Assembly: GCA_015689705.1 (NCBI GenBank)
Contig: WVSN01000003.1
Coordinates: forward strand, 1 to 64,000
Source: Rhodobacterales bacterium HKCCE3408
GTDB lineage: Bacteria; Pseudomonadota; Alphaproteobacteria; Rhodobacterales; Rhodobacteraceae
Direction of reading: 5' to 3'
Length of the DNA: 64,000 nt
The position numbers and the translations under genes are program-made. Shown in pieces: positions 16,468 to 26,850 of the stretch. The notes beneath the pieces are model-generated. The model was not told the origin of the DNA. It searched no databases and was given only the letters and a program-made list of their open reading frames with translations. Every line of letters starts with the position of its first letter. Position 1 is the stretch's first letter.

Positions 16468-18500
16468 CCCCGCCGCCGGCGCCGGCCTTCGCCGCCACCG
16501 CCGGATGCGCCGAAATGCACGTCGGGCAGGGTGACGACCGAGGCGAGGTCCGGGAACGGATCGGAGGCGTGCGGGATCGCGTTCGCGGCGACGAAATGCT
16601 CCTGGAAGCGCGGCTCGACGGCGGTCTCGACCTTGTGGATGCGGCGCACCGTCTCCTCGATCCGCGCCCGTGCCGCCCGGTTGCAGAGCGCGATCCGCGC
16701 GCCGTGTCCGGCGGCGTTGCCCGCGCTCGTGACCTTGGCCAGCGGCGCGTCGGGGATCATGCCGAGCACCATGGCGTGTTTCGGCGAGATATGCGCCCCG
16801 AACGCCCCGGCCAGGACGACCCGGTCGACCCGGTCGACGCCGAGCTGGTCCATCAGGAGCCGCGCGCCGGCATAGAGCGCCGACTTGGCAAGCTGGATCG
16901 CGCGGATATCGCCCTGGGTGACGGTGATGCGCGGTCCGCCTTCGGCGGTGCCGTCATGCAGCAGGTAGGCGTGGGTGCGGCCCGTCGGCTCGCAGCGCGC
17001 CGTCCCGGTCTGCTCGGCCGAGCCGATGAGGCCCGAGGGGTCGAGCAGGCCCGCCATCCGCATCTCGGCCACCGCCTCGATGATGCCGGAGCCGCAGATA
17101 CCCGTGATCCCGGTCGCCTTCGTCGCCTCGGCGAAGCCCGGATCGTCGGACCAGAGGTCGCTGCCGATGACGCGGAAGCGCGGCTCTTTCGTCGCGGGGT
17201 CGATTTCTACCCGTTCGATCGCGCCCGGCGCGGCCCGCTGACCCGAGGAGATCTGCGCGCCCTCGAAGGCGGGGCCGGTCGGCGAGGAACAGGCGAGGAC
17301 ACGCTCCCTGTTGCCGAGCAGGATCTCGGCATTCGTGCCCACGTCGACCACGAGGACGAGGTCTTCGGACTTGTCGGGCTCCTCGGCCAGCGCGACGCCG
17401 GCCGCATCCGCGCCGACATGGCCCGCAATGCAGGGCAGGATGTAGGTCTGCGCCTGCGGGTTGAGGCTGGTGAGGTCGAGATCGCGCGCGTCGAGCGTCA
17501 TGGCGGAGGAGGTCGCCAGCGCGAAGGGCGCCTGGCCGAGCTCCACCGGGTCGATGCCGAGCAGCAGGTGGTGCATCACCGGGTTCATCACGAAGACGAC
17601 CTCGACGATCAGGCCGGGATCAACGCCGCCCTCGGCCGCGATCTCGACCGCCAGCCGGTCGATGGCTTCACGCACGGCGCGGGTCATCTCCACGTCGCCG
17701 CCGGGGTTCATCATCGCGTAGCTGACGCGGGACATCAGATCCTCGCCGAAGCGGATCTGCGGGTTCATCACGCCGGCGCTGGCCAGCACGCGGCCGTCCG
17801 TCAGGTCGGTCAGGTGCGCCGCGATGGTGGTCGAGCCGAGGTCGATGGCGAGCCCGAAAAGCCCGCCTTCATGCAGGCCGGACCAGATGTCGAGGATGCG
17901 GAATTCTTCCGTGTGAACAGGCTGGTAGAGCGCGACGCTCACCTTCCATTCGCCCTTGCGGAGCGCGGGCTGGAGCTTGCGCAGGACCGGCAGACCGGCG
18001 GTCACGGCCTCGATCCCCCATTGATCCTTCAGCGCGGCGCGCAGCCGCTCGAAATCGCCCGAGGGCTCGTGCATGTCGGGCTCTTCGACCTCGACCATCA
18101 GGAGCCGGGTTGCTGGGTCCATGGTGATCGGCTTGGCCGAGGCCGCCTTGCGCACGACCTGGCGGTGGACCTGGGATTCCGGCGGCACATCGATGACGAC
18201 GTCGCCCCGGATCTGCGCCTGGCAGCCGAGCCGGCGGCCCTGTTTCAGCCCGCGCACCCGGTCGTAGCGCGCCTCGACCTCGTTCCAGGGCGACAGCGCG
18301 GTTTCGGCGACGGTAACGCCGTGCTTCGGGAAATCGCCGAAGGAGGGCGCGACCTGGCATTTCGAGCAGATGCCGCGGCCGCCGCAGACGCTGTCGAGAT
18401 CGACGCCAAGCTGGCGCGCGGCGGTCAGGACGGGCGTGCCGGCCGGGACGCGGCCGCGCTTGCCCGAAGGCGTGAAGATGACGAGGGGATCCTGGGTCAT
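16464..18500 (-). CDS. RACo-like ferredoxin/ASKHA corrinoid activation protein
   Basis: A 678-residue protein. The N-terminal [2Fe-2S] ferredoxin domain carries C39, C45, C48 and C93. A middle linker is followed by an ASKHA (acetate kinase/Hsp70/actin) ATPase domain with GLAIDLGSTTIAAHL, LVVDVGTNAEILLG and VVLAGAFGAHI. This is the RamA/RACo architecture, which uses ATP to drive reduction of inactive Co(II) corrinoid proteins back to Co(I). The C-terminus ends in a low-complexity GGGGEGRRRRRG. It heads a minus-strand block containing a methyl-THF:corrinoid methyltransferase. The substrate corrinoid protein is not in the window. Confidence 0.88.
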   Translation of the reverse strand: MTQDPLVIFTPSGKRGRVPAGTPVLTAARQLGVDLDSVCGGRGICSKCQVAPSFGDFPKHGVTVAETALSPWNEVEARYDRVRGLKQGRRLGCQAQIRGDVVIDVPPESQVHRQVVRKAASAKPITMDPATRLLMVEVEEPDMHEPSGDFERLRAALKDQWGIEAVTAGLPVLRKLQPALRKGEWKVSVALYQPVHTEEFRILDIWSGLHEGGLFGLAIDLGSTTIAAHLTDLTDGRVLASAGVMNPQIRFGEDLMSRVSYAMMNPGGDVEMTRAVREAIDRLAVEIAAEGGVDPGLIVEVVFVMNPVMHHLLLGIDPVELGQAPFALATSSAMTLDARDLDLTSLNPQAQTYILPCIAGHVGADAAGVALAEEPDKSEDLVLVVDVGTNAEILLGNRERVLACSSPTGPAFEGAQISSGQRAAPGAIERVEIDPATKEPRFRVIGSDLWSDDPGFAEATKATGITGICGSGIIEAVAEMRMAGLLDPSGLIGSAEQTGTARCEPTGRTHAYLLHDGTAEGGPRITVTQGDIRAIQLAKSALYAGARLLMDQLGVDRVDRVVLAGAFGAHISPKHAMVLGMIPDAPLAKVTSAGNAAGHGARIALCNRAARARIEETVRRIHKVETAVEPRFQEHFVAANAIPHASDPFPDLASVVTLPDVHFGASGGGGEGRRRRRG

Positions 18501-18567
18501 GGCCCCGATATAGGAGAAGCCCGCGCCGCCCGACAGGCGGAAAGCGTCAGCGGATGGCTCGCGCGCG

Positions 18568-19710
18568 TCAGCTAAGGCCGAGCCAGCCGAGGATGGCCGC
18601 GCGGTCGCCGTCGAGCGCGGGCGCGGCGGGCCTTTCGGTGCTGTCGGGAAGGCCGGTCATCTTGATCGGGCAGCCGGCGGCGGTGAAGGCCGGTTCACCG
18701 CCGACGGTCACGATCATGTTCCGGGCCAGCACCTGCGGATCGGCCATGGCCTGCGCCACGTTCTGGATCGGGCCGGTGGGTATGCCCGCCGCCTCGAGCC
18801 GTTCGATCCAGGTGGCCGCGGGGGCGTGCAGCGTCTCGATCTCGATGAGCCGCTTCAGCAGACGCGCGTTGCGGCAGCGGGCGGGGTTGGTGGCAAAGCG
18901 CTCGTCGCCCGCCCATTCGGGATGGCCGAGCAGATCGGCGAGCTTCGCGAAAAGCGCATCGTTGCCGGCGGCGATGACGAACAGCCCGTCCTCGGCATGG
19001 AAGGTCTCGAACGGCGTGATCGAGGGGTGGCGGGCCCCGGTCGGCCCGGGCGGCGTGCCGGTGACCGAGGTGATCGCCACGGCGTGTTCGAGGATCGCAA
19101 CCTGGGAGTCGAGCATCGCCACGTCGATCATCCGGCCGGCGCCGTCGGTCCCGCGCGACAGCAGCGCGGCAAGGACGCCCTGGGCCAGATACATGCCGGC
19201 CACGATATCCCCGATCGAGGCGCCGGTCCGGACCGGATCGCGGCCGGATTCGCCGGTGATCGACATGACCCCGCCGCGGGCCTGCACGACCATGTCGTAG
19301 GCCGGTTTCAGGCGGTCCGGGCCGGTCTGGCCGAAGCCGGAGACCGCGCCGTAGATGAGCCGCGGGTAGCGGGCGTGCAGCGCGTCCCACCCGTAGCCGA
19401 GCCGGTCCATCACGCCGGGGCGGTAGTTCTCCAGCAGCACATCGGCGCGGGCGAGGAGCGCCTCGAAGATTTCGCGGTCCGGAGGCGATTTCAGGTCGAG
19501 CGCGATCGACTGCTTGCCGTGGTTGAGGCCGGCGAAATAGCCGCTCTGCCCGTCGCGGAAGGGCGGGAAGGCGCGGGTGTCGTCGCCGGTGACGGGCCGT
19601 TCGACCTTGATCACGCGCGCCGCGAGATCGCCGAGGATGGCCGAGCAGAACGGCCCGGCAAGGACATGGGTCAGGTCGATGACCGTGAGGCCGGCGAGGG
19701 GGGCGGTCAT
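18568..19710 (-). CDS. CaiB/BaiF (family III) CoA-transferase
   Basis: A 380-residue class III CoA-transferase. The N-terminal LAGLTVIDLTHVLAGPFCS and the catalytic-aspartate segment PAYDMVVQA with ARGGVMSITG are typical. The start at 19710 is preferred because it begins right before the conserved first strand and has GGAG upstream; a longer frame to 19779 adds 23 unconserved residues. The CoA donor and acceptor are unknown. It lies between the RACo-like gene and the one-carbon genes, but a terminator-like hairpin pair separates it from the latter, so it may be its own unit. Confidence 0.9.
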   Translation of the reverse strand: MTAPLAGLTVIDLTHVLAGPFCSAILGDLAARVIKVERPVTGDDTRAFPPFRDGQSGYFAGLNHGKQSIALDLKSPPDREIFEALLARADVLLENYRPGVMDRLGYGWDALHARYPRLIYGAVSGFGQTGPDRLKPAYDMVVQARGGVMSITGESGRDPVRTGASIGDIVAGMYLAQGVLAALLSRGTDGAGRMIDVAMLDSQVAILEHAVAITSVTGTPPGPTGARHPSITPFETFHAEDGLFVIAAGNDALFAKLADLLGHPEWAGDERFATNPARCRNARLLKRLIEIETLHAPAATWIERLEAAGIPTGPIQNVAQAMADPQVLARNMIVTVGGEPAFTAAGCPIKMTGLPDSTERPAAPALDGDRAAILGWLGLS

Positions 19711-19788
19711 GGGCGCGCTCCGTTTCGGTTCGGGTGCCACTGTGCCGATCGCGACCGGTGGCGCCGTGACATGGGTCAAACCGGGGGT

Positions 19789-19840
19789 GAAGACTTTTTG
19801 GGAAAAGTCTTCTGGCGGAAAAACTCTTCAGGGAAGAGTT
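19789..19840 (-). terminator. Tandem perfect hairpins downstream of the small gene at 19848
   Basis: Two stem-loops lie side by side: GAAGACTTTT/AAAAGTCTTC (19789-19798, 19803-19812) and AACTCTTC/GAAGAGTT (19822-19829, 19833-19840). On the minus strand the second hairpin is followed by a T run, giving an intrinsic terminator immediately after the stop of the 76-residue gene. Both stems are AT-richer than the surroundings. Confidence 0.7.
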
Positions 19841-19847
19841 ATTCGGG

Positions 19848-20078
19848 TCAGACGACCAGGCGCACCGGCGCGCGGTTGCAGATCACGATGAACTGGTCGC
19901 CGGCTTCGATCAGGTGGAAGCCGCGGCGCCGGATCTCGAGCTCCAGCCGTTCGCGGCCGAGAATCCGTTCCACGTCCGAGACGCTGCGCCGGACCACGCC
20001 GCCCGACGCCACGGCCTTGGCCGAGAAGATCTGGGCGAGCCAGAGATCGGCTGAGCAGTAATGGCGCAGGGCTCTCAT
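19848..20078 (-). CDS. Small conserved hypothetical protein
   Basis: A 76-residue protein beginning MRALRHYCSADLWLAQIFSA and ending in VICNRAPVRLVV. I do not know its function. Similar short proteins with the LAQIFSAKA and FVICN segments are common in roseobacters next to this one-carbon block, sometimes under a misleading PRA-isomerase name. The ATG at 20078 was chosen; a GTG at 20096 has no spacing to its AAGG. The upstream sequence on the minus strand contains GTAACGCTCCCTTAAC, a one-mismatch CtrA-type site. Confidence 0.65.
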   Translation of the reverse strand: MRALRHYCSADLWLAQIFSAKAVASGGVVRRSVSDVERILGRERLELEIRRRGFHLIEAGDQFIVICNRAPVRLVV

Positions 20079-20112
20079 GAAGCCAACCTGCGCCACCTTG
20101 GTTAAGGGAGCG

Positions 20113-21081
20113 TTACCCGGCGCGGCGTGCCCGTCCGCCCCGACGCCCGCCGGCGCGGCCGGACGAGGCGTGCGCGGCAGCGGCTTCAGGGAAGCTCTGT
20201 CCGCCCTCGACGGCCTCGAGCACCTTGGCGAAGCGGATCCAGCTCCCGCCGTTCGGGTCGTGGTTCATCAGGAAGTTGGCGGCGTTGATCGCCTCCATCT
20301 CCACCTTGCGCACCGGGTTCATGATCGCGCTCGTCATGCCGGCGCCGATCGCCATGGGCAGGAAGGCCGCGTTGATGCCGTGCCGGTTCGGCAGGCCGAA
20401 GGAGATGTTGGACGCGCCGCAGGTGGTGTTCACGCCCAGTTCCTCGCGCAACTTGCGGACAAGCGCGAAGACCTGCTGGCCGGCGGTCGCCATGGCGCCG
20501 ACGGGCATGACCAGCGGGTCGACCACGATGTCATGCGCCGGGATGCCGAAATCGGCGGCGCGCTCGACGATCTTCTTGGCCACGGCGAAGCGCACGTCGG
20601 GGTCTTCGGAAATGCCGGTGTCGTCGTTCGAGATCGCCACGACAGGCACGTTGTATTTCTTGACCAGCGGCAGGACGAGTTCGAGGCGCTCTTCCTCACC
20701 CGTGACCGAGTTCAGGAGCGGCCGGCCCTGGGCCGTCTCGAGCCCGGCCTTCAGGGCGCCCGGCACCGAGCTGTCGATGCAGAGCGGCACGTCGACGAGG
20801 CCCTGCACCAGCTCGACCATCCGGGTCATCAGCGGCGGCTCGGTCTCGTTCGGGTTGGGGTTGGAGTTGTAGACCACGCCCGCATTGATATCGAGCACCA
20901 TGGCCCCGCAGGCGACCTGTTCCAGCGCGTCCTTCTCGACCGTGCCGAACTCGCCGGCCTCGAGCTCGGCGGCGAGCTTCTTGCGGCCGGTGGGATTGAT
21001 CCGCTCGCCGATCACGCAGAAGGGCTCGTCGAAGCCGATCACGACGGTCTTGGACTTGGATTCGAGAACGGTGCGGGTCAT
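20113..21081 (-). CDS. Methyltetrahydrofolate:corrinoid methyltransferase (pterin-binding domain)
   Basis: A 322-residue TIM-barrel protein of the pterin-binding/AcsE-MtrH-like group that moves methyl groups between tetrahydrofolate and a corrinoid protein. Motifs include FCVIGERINPTG (pterin-binding start), LDINAG, a CIDSSVPGAL segment, NSVTGE, and the CGASNISFGLPNR segment. The C-terminal 30 residues are a Gly/Arg/Ala-rich tail unlike the folded domain. The ATG at 21081 overlaps the TGA of the upstream HAD gene (ATGA), so the two are translationally coupled. It belongs to a block with the MetF-like and RACo-like genes. Confidence 0.9.
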   Translation of the reverse strand: MTRTVLESKSKTVVIGFDEPFCVIGERINPTGRKKLAAELEAGEFGTVEKDALEQVACGAMVLDINAGVVYNSNPNPNETEPPLMTRMVELVQGLVDVPLCIDSSVPGALKAGLETAQGRPLLNSVTGEEERLELVLPLVKKYNVPVVAISNDDTGISEDPDVRFAVAKKIVERAADFGIPAHDIVVDPLVMPVGAMATAGQQVFALVRKLREELGVNTTCGASNISFGLPNRHGINAAFLPMAIGAGMTSAIMNPVRKVEMEAINAANFLMNHDPNGGSWIRFAKVLEAVEGGQSFPEAAAAHASSGRAGGRRGGRARRAG

Positions 21082-21746
21082 GCGGGCACTCCTGTGAAAC
21101 GGGCGAGGATCGCGGCAAGCGCCGGATCGGTGAAGTCGGTCAGAACGGCCTGAGCGCCATGGGCGTGCAGGTCGTCCGGCGGCAGCGACGAGGCGATGCC
21201 GACGGTATAGGCGCCGGCGGCGCGGGCCGAGGCGACGCCCGACGGGCTGTCCTCGAAGGCGATGGTCCGGTCGGCCGCGAGCCCGAGCGCATCGAGCGCG
21301 GCGAGATATGGGTCGGGCGCGGGCTTTCCGGCGGGGCATTCCTCGCCCGAGATCACGATCTCGAACGCGTCGTCCAGTCCGATCGCGGCCAGCATCGCCT
21401 CGGCGTTGAGGCGCATGGCGTTCGTCACCACGGCGCGCGGCCAGTCCTTGGCGACCGCCATCCCGACGAGATCGACCACGCCCGGCATCGCCGGGTAGGG
21501 CTTCGGCAGACGGTCGCGGAACGCGGCCTCCTTGGTCTCGGACAGCGTCCGAGGATCGCCCCCGTCCGGCATCAGCTCGGCGAACAGGTCGGCGTTCAGG
21601 CGGCCGTGGATGCGGTCGCGGTAGAACGCCTCGGTCACCTCGAAGCCATGCGGCGCCAGCATCTCGGCGAAGACCGCCCGGTGGATCGGATCGCTGTCGA
21701 GCATGGTGCCATCGAGATCGAAAAGGAGCGCCGGTCCGGGCCTCAT
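21078..21746 (-). CDS. HAD-superfamily phosphatase (subfamily IA)
   Basis: A 222-residue haloacid dehalogenase-like hydrolase. Motif I is LLFDLDGTMLDSDP with the catalytic aspartate pair, motif II is VVTNAM, the conserved lysine is in CPAGKPAPDPYL, and motif III is AFEDSPSGV. This is a beta-phosphoglucomutase/phosphoglycolate-phosphatase type of sequence, and the substrate is unknown. It is coupled by an ATGA overlap to the corrinoid methyltransferase and starts seven bases after the MetF-like stop, so it is embedded in the one-carbon operon. Confidence 0.88.
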   Translation of the reverse strand: MRPGPALLFDLDGTMLDSDPIHRAVFAEMLAPHGFEVTEAFYRDRIHGRLNADLFAELMPDGGDPRTLSETKEAAFRDRLPKPYPAMPGVVDLVGMAVAKDWPRAVVTNAMRLNAEAMLAAIGLDDAFEIVISGEECPAGKPAPDPYLAALDALGLAADRTIAFEDSPSGVASARAAGAYTVGIASSLPPDDLHAHGAQAVLTDFTDPALAAILARFTGVPA

Positions 21747-21753
21747 AACGCGG

Positions 21754-22677
21754 TCAGACCGCTGCCGCAGCCGGGCGCGTCGCCTCTCCGCCGTTCTCGA
21801 TCGCCCAGGTCGCGTTCGTCTTGATCCCGCCGAGCGGGAAGAAGTGCACTCGCTCGATGTTGAAGTCCGGGTGCGCGGCCTTGTGCGCGGCCAGCGCGGT
21901 CACGACCTCGGTTGGCTCGTAGGGCAGCATCAGCTTGGTCACGTCCATCGCGCGCTTCTGCAGCACCTTGAGCGACGGGCCGACGCCGCAGGCGATGGCG
22001 AACTTGATCAGCGTCTGAAGCTTCGCGGGGCCGGCGATGCCGATATGGATCGGCAGCTCGATCCCCTCGGCCTTCAGCCGGTCGGCCCAGGCGATGATCG
22101 GGCCCGCGTCGAAGGCGAATTGCGTGGCCAGCGCCATTTTTGCGTCGGTGTGCGACTTGGCGAAGTCCTGCTTCCAGCGCAGCGCCTCCATCACGTTCCG
22201 GTCGCCGCCTTTCGGGTCGATGTCCTTGTTGCCCTCGGGGTGGCCGGCCACGTGGATGTGGCTGAACCCGTCGAAGAGCCCGGTTTCGAGCAGCTGCATG
22301 GAGCTTTCGAACTCGCCATGCGGCTCGGAGATGCCGCCGGCCAGCACGAGCGCCTGGTTCACGCCGGCCTCGCCCCTGTAGCGCTCGATCCAGTTGGCGA
22401 GCGTGGCGCGGTCCTTGATCGACCGGGCCGGGAAGTGCGGCATGACGTTGTAGCCGTCGGCCGACAGGCGCTTGGCGGTCGCGACCATGTCGTCGATCTC
22501 GGTCCCGTCGATATGGGCGATGTAGACTCGCGTGCCCTCGGGCAGGAGCGCGCGGAAATCTTCCACCTTCTCCGCCGTGCGCGGCATCACCTCGATCGAG
22601 TAATCCTGCAGGAAGGCCGAGAGATCCGGTTTCGCGGCATCGGCGGCGGCAGGGCGGCGGAAATTCAGAAGGGCCAT
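21754..22677 (-). CDS. metF: Methylenetetrahydrofolate reductase-like flavoprotein
   Basis: A 307-residue TIM-barrel protein of the MTHFR family, with IEVMPRTAEKVEDF near the N-terminus, a SHIHVAGHPEG segment and TQFAFDAG followed by IHIGIAGPA. The divergent EVMPRTAEK (where EFFPP or EISPP is usual) fits the roseobacter paralogue linked to methyl-THF catabolism rather than methionine synthesis, where it would run towards methylene-THF. The ATG at 22677 is chosen because GGGAGAG lies six bases upstream; a longer frame adds seven residues. It is second in a minus-strand operon after the small virulence-factor protein. Confidence 0.87.
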   Translation of the reverse strand: MALLNFRRPAAADAAKPDLSAFLQDYSIEVMPRTAEKVEDFRALLPEGTRVYIAHIDGTEIDDMVATAKRLSADGYNVMPHFPARSIKDRATLANWIERYRGEAGVNQALVLAGGISEPHGEFESSMQLLETGLFDGFSHIHVAGHPEGNKDIDPKGGDRNVMEALRWKQDFAKSHTDAKMALATQFAFDAGPIIAWADRLKAEGIELPIHIGIAGPAKLQTLIKFAIACGVGPSLKVLQKRAMDVTKLMLPYEPTEVVTALAAHKAAHPDFNIERVHFFPLGGIKTNATWAIENGGEATRPAAAAV

Positions 22678-22710
22678 CAGTCTCTCCCAGGGTCCCATGT
22701 CACGTGCGGA

Positions 22711-23016
22711 TCAGGCCGCGGTCTCGTAACCGTCGGTGTCGATCAGCGCCTTGAGGCGCGCGGCGTCGTATTCGGCCTCGATCCGTGCCGCCACGGCGGC
22801 AGCGATATCGGCGGGCTCGCCCGTCTCTTCGAAGGCGGGCGCTTTCCTCCACTCGGCAAGATAGGCGTCGTCGTCCTTCGCGCCAGTCTTCATGGCGCAG
22901 CGGTCGATCGCCTGCTCGAAGCGCTCGGGCAACGGGCGCTTGGCCCCGGTGCGGCCCTTGCCGACGATCACCTGGGCCGGGATGTCGCGCCAGTAGACGA
23001 TGGTGACGGCGGGCAT
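22711..23016 (-). CDS. Small 'virulence factor'-family protein (PF13769-like)
   Basis: A 101-residue acidic protein beginning MPAVTIVYWRDIPAQVIVGK. This N-terminus is typical of the small proteins annotated virulence factor that precede MetF-like genes in Rhodobacterales. The biochemical role is not known. Its constant position in front of the one-carbon genes suggests a part in methyl-group metabolism rather than virulence. It is first gene of the operon running to the corrinoid methyltransferase at 20113. Confidence 0.75.
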   Translation of the reverse strand: MPAVTIVYWRDIPAQVIVGKGRTGAKRPLPERFEQAIDRCAMKTGAKDDDAYLAEWRKAPAFEETGEPADIAAAVAARIEAEYDAARLKALIDTDGYETAA

Positions 23017-23249
23017 GTCCGCGAATCCTCCGAAAGTTGGCGCACCATAGGGGCAGTCCCCGGCGGCACGCGTATCGTTTTCGACATTCCGGCACGTCTT
23101 GGCGACGCGGGCCGACTCTAGCCCGGCCGGGCGGGAATGTGTACCGGCCGCTACGCCCCGCGATCGTTAGCCGGGGCGACACCCATTGTGCGACGGCCCG
23201 GTTCCCATTACGTTCGACGAAAGGTTACATAATTCGGAAGGTCGGCCCG

Positions 23250-24407
23250 ATGTCGCGCAAACGGACGCGCGGGGGCGGCCCGTATCCCCGACCCGTCGCG
23301 GCCGTGACTCCGGCCGGGCCGCCGCCGGTCGATGCGCGTGCCGCGCCCGACACAAGGCCCGATCCCGCGGATCTCTACGCCGCGCTGGATCTGGGGACGA
23401 ATTCCTGCCGGATGCTCATCGCGCAGCCCAAGGGCAACCAGCTGCACGTCGTGGATTCGTTCTCGAAATCGGTGCAGCTCGGGCAGGGGCTCGAAGCGTC
23501 CGGGCGGCTGTCGCGCGCGTCGATGGCCCGTGCCGTGGGCGCGCTGAAGATCTGCCAGAAAAAGCTCAGCCAGCATGACGTGAAGCGGATGCGGCTGGTG
23601 GCGACCGAGGCCTGCCGGCGGGCCACCAATGCGGGTGAGTTCATCAACGTGGTCAAGCGCGAGACCGGTCTCGCGCTCGAGATCATCGAACCCGAGGAAG
23701 AGGCGCGGCTGGCCGTCGTCTCCTGCGCGCCGCTCGTCTCGACCCGGACCGAGCAGCTTCTGGTCGTCGATATCGGCGGCGGGTCGACCGAGCTTGTCTG
23801 GATCGACCTGAGCCGCGTGCCGCCGCTGGAACGGCCACGCGCGATCATGCGGCTGCACCAGGGTTTCGACCACGAAGAGACGGTGTTCCCGCGGGCCAAG
23901 GTCGTCGACTGGATCTCGATCCCGCTTGGCGTGGCGACGCTGAAGGACATGTATGACGACGTGCGCGACGACAGCGCGCGGTTCGCGCTGATGAGCTGGT
24001 TCTTCGAGGAGCAGCTTGCCGATTTCTCGCCCTATGACGACGCGGCCGACCAGGCACGCGAGGGATTCCAGATCATCGGCACGAGCGGGACGGTGACGAC
24101 CGTCGCGGCCTCGCATCTGGGGCTGCGCCGCTACGACCGGAACAAGGTCGACGGGCTGCGGATGACCTCGGACCAGATCGACACGGTGATCTCGGGCTAT
24201 CTCGCGCTCGGGCCCGAGGGCCGGCGGCGCGACCCGCGCATCGGGCGCGACCGGCAGACGCTGATCATGTCCGGCGCGGCGATCCTGCAGGCGCTGCTGC
24301 GGGCCTGGCCGACGGACCGGCTGAGCGTGGCCGACAGGGGCCTGCGCGAGGGGCTGCTCTACGCGCAGATGAGCCGGGACGGGGTGCTGGAGGACGGGCC
24401 GTTCTGA
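23250..24407 (+). CDS. Ppx/GppA family phosphatase
   Basis: A 385-residue exopolyphosphatase/guanosine pentaphosphate phosphatase-like protein of the ASKHA fold. The N-terminal 45 residues are Pro/Arg-rich and probably disordered. [17 protein letters not shown] (phosphate 1) and [15 protein letters not shown] (phosphate 2) mark the nucleotide-binding site, and [11 protein letters not shown] is the adenosine motif. It would degrade polyphosphate or pppGpp. The ATG at 23250 follows GGAAGG at good spacing; the longer frame from 23037 covers non-coding sequence. It is followed by RlmE, a common alphaproteobacterial gene pair. Confidence 0.9.
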   Translation: MSRKRTRGGGPYPRPVAAVTPAGPPPVDARAAPDTRPDPADLYAALDLGTNSCRMLIAQPKGNQLHVVDSFSKSVQLGQGLEASGRLSRASMARAVGALKICQKKLSQHDVKRMRLVATEACRRATNAGEFINVVKRETGLALEIIEPEEEARLAVVSCAPLVSTRTEQLLVVDIGGGSTELVWIDLSRVPPLERPRAIMRLHQGFDHEETVFPRAKVVDWISIPLGVATLKDMYDDVRDDSARFALMSWFFEEQLADFSPYDDAADQAREGFQIIGTSGTVTTVAASHLGLRRYDRNKVDGLRMTSDQIDTVISGYLALGPEGRRRDPRIGRDRQTLIMSGAAILQALLRAWPTDRLSVADRGLREGLLYAQMSRDGVLEDGPF

Positions 24408-24413
24408 GAGGTC

Positions 24414-24470
24414 GCGGGCCGTGCGGCCCGCGATGCCTCCGGCGGGAGTATTTCGGAAAGCAAAGATGGG
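24414..24470 (+). repeat. Dispersed hairpin-plus-tail element, copy E
   Basis: A 7-bp stem GCGGGCC/GGCCCGC (24414-24420, 24425-24431) is followed by GCCTCCGGCGGGAGTATTTC and GGAAAGCAAAGATGGG. It lies six bases after the ppx-family stop and before rlmE. Confidence 0.75.
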
Positions 24471-24543
24471 CAGGGGGCAGCCCCGGCATTGCGTCCGCGG
24501 GCCGGGGGCGGCTATTGGGCGGTCGGATCGAGTGAGCGGAGCC

Positions 24544-25260
24544 ATGGCGAAGAAGACGAGCGGACGGGGACAGCGGGAGCTGCGCGAGAAGGTGAAGACC
24601 GCGCGCGGGCGGAAGCTGTCGTCGACGCGCTGGCTCGAGCGGCAGCTGAACGATCCCTACGTCAAGCGCGCGAAGGCCGAGGGCTATCGCGGGCGGGCGG
24701 CGTTCAAGATCCTCGAGATCGACGACAAGTACCGGTTCCTCGTGCCGGGCGCGCGGGTCGTCGACCTGGGCTGCGCGCCGGGCGGCTGGTGCCAGGTGGC
24801 GGTGCCGCGGATCAACGCGCTTGGCGAAAAGCCGGGCAAGGCGGTGGGCAAGATCATCGGCGTCGATCTTCAGGAGGTCGATCCGATCCCCGGCGCGGAG
24901 CTGCACGTGCTCGATTTCATGGAAGACGGCGCCGACGACAAGGTGAAGGCATGGCTCGGCGGCAAGGCGGACGTGGTGATGAGCGACATGGCCGCGGCCT
25001 CCTCCGGGCACAAGCAGACCGATCATCTGCGGATCATCGCGCTCTGCGAGGCGGCGGCGGCGCTGGCCTTCGACGTGCTGGAAGAGGGCGGGACCTTCGT
25101 CGCCAAGGTGCTGGCGGGCGGGGCCGAGGGCAGCCTGCAGGCCGAACTGAAGCGGCGGTTCAAGACGGTGGCGAACGTGAAACCGGGGGCGAGCCGGGCC
25201 GATTCCTCGGAGAAATTCGTGGTCGCGACGGGGTTCCGCCGGACCCCTGACGAGGCCTGA
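24544..25260 (+). CDS. rlmE: 23S rRNA (uridine 2'-O) methyltransferase
   Basis: A 238-residue FtsJ/RlmE SAM-dependent methyltransferase expected to modify U2552 in the ribosomal A-loop. An Arg/Lys-rich N-terminus ([14 protein letters not shown]) is followed by SRxAxKL-type [13 protein letters not shown] with the catalytic lysine. The SAM motif [15 protein letters not shown], the catalytic aspartate in [14 protein letters not shown] and the lysine in FVAKVL complete the KDK(E) set. The ATG at 24544 with GAGCGGAG upstream replaces the longer frame that would read through repeat copy E. Confidence 0.95.
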   Translation: MAKKTSGRGQRELREKVKTARGRKLSSTRWLERQLNDPYVKRAKAEGYRGRAAFKILEIDDKYRFLVPGARVVDLGCAPGGWCQVAVPRINALGEKPGKAVGKIIGVDLQEVDPIPGAELHVLDFMEDGADDKVKAWLGGKADVVMSDMAAASSGHKQTDHLRIIALCEAAAALAFDVLEEGGTFVAKVLAGGAEGSLQAELKRRFKTVANVKPGASRADSSEKFVVATGFRRTPDEA

Positions 25261-25338
25261 TCCGCCGCCCGCTGCGACCGGCCGCCGCGCCCGGCGCAGA
25301 CACCATATTTCGGGGTTTCCATTCCCTCCGACCCATGA

Positions 25339-26838
<1,500 letters not shown>

Positions 26839-26850
26839 GGGCGCGGTCCG

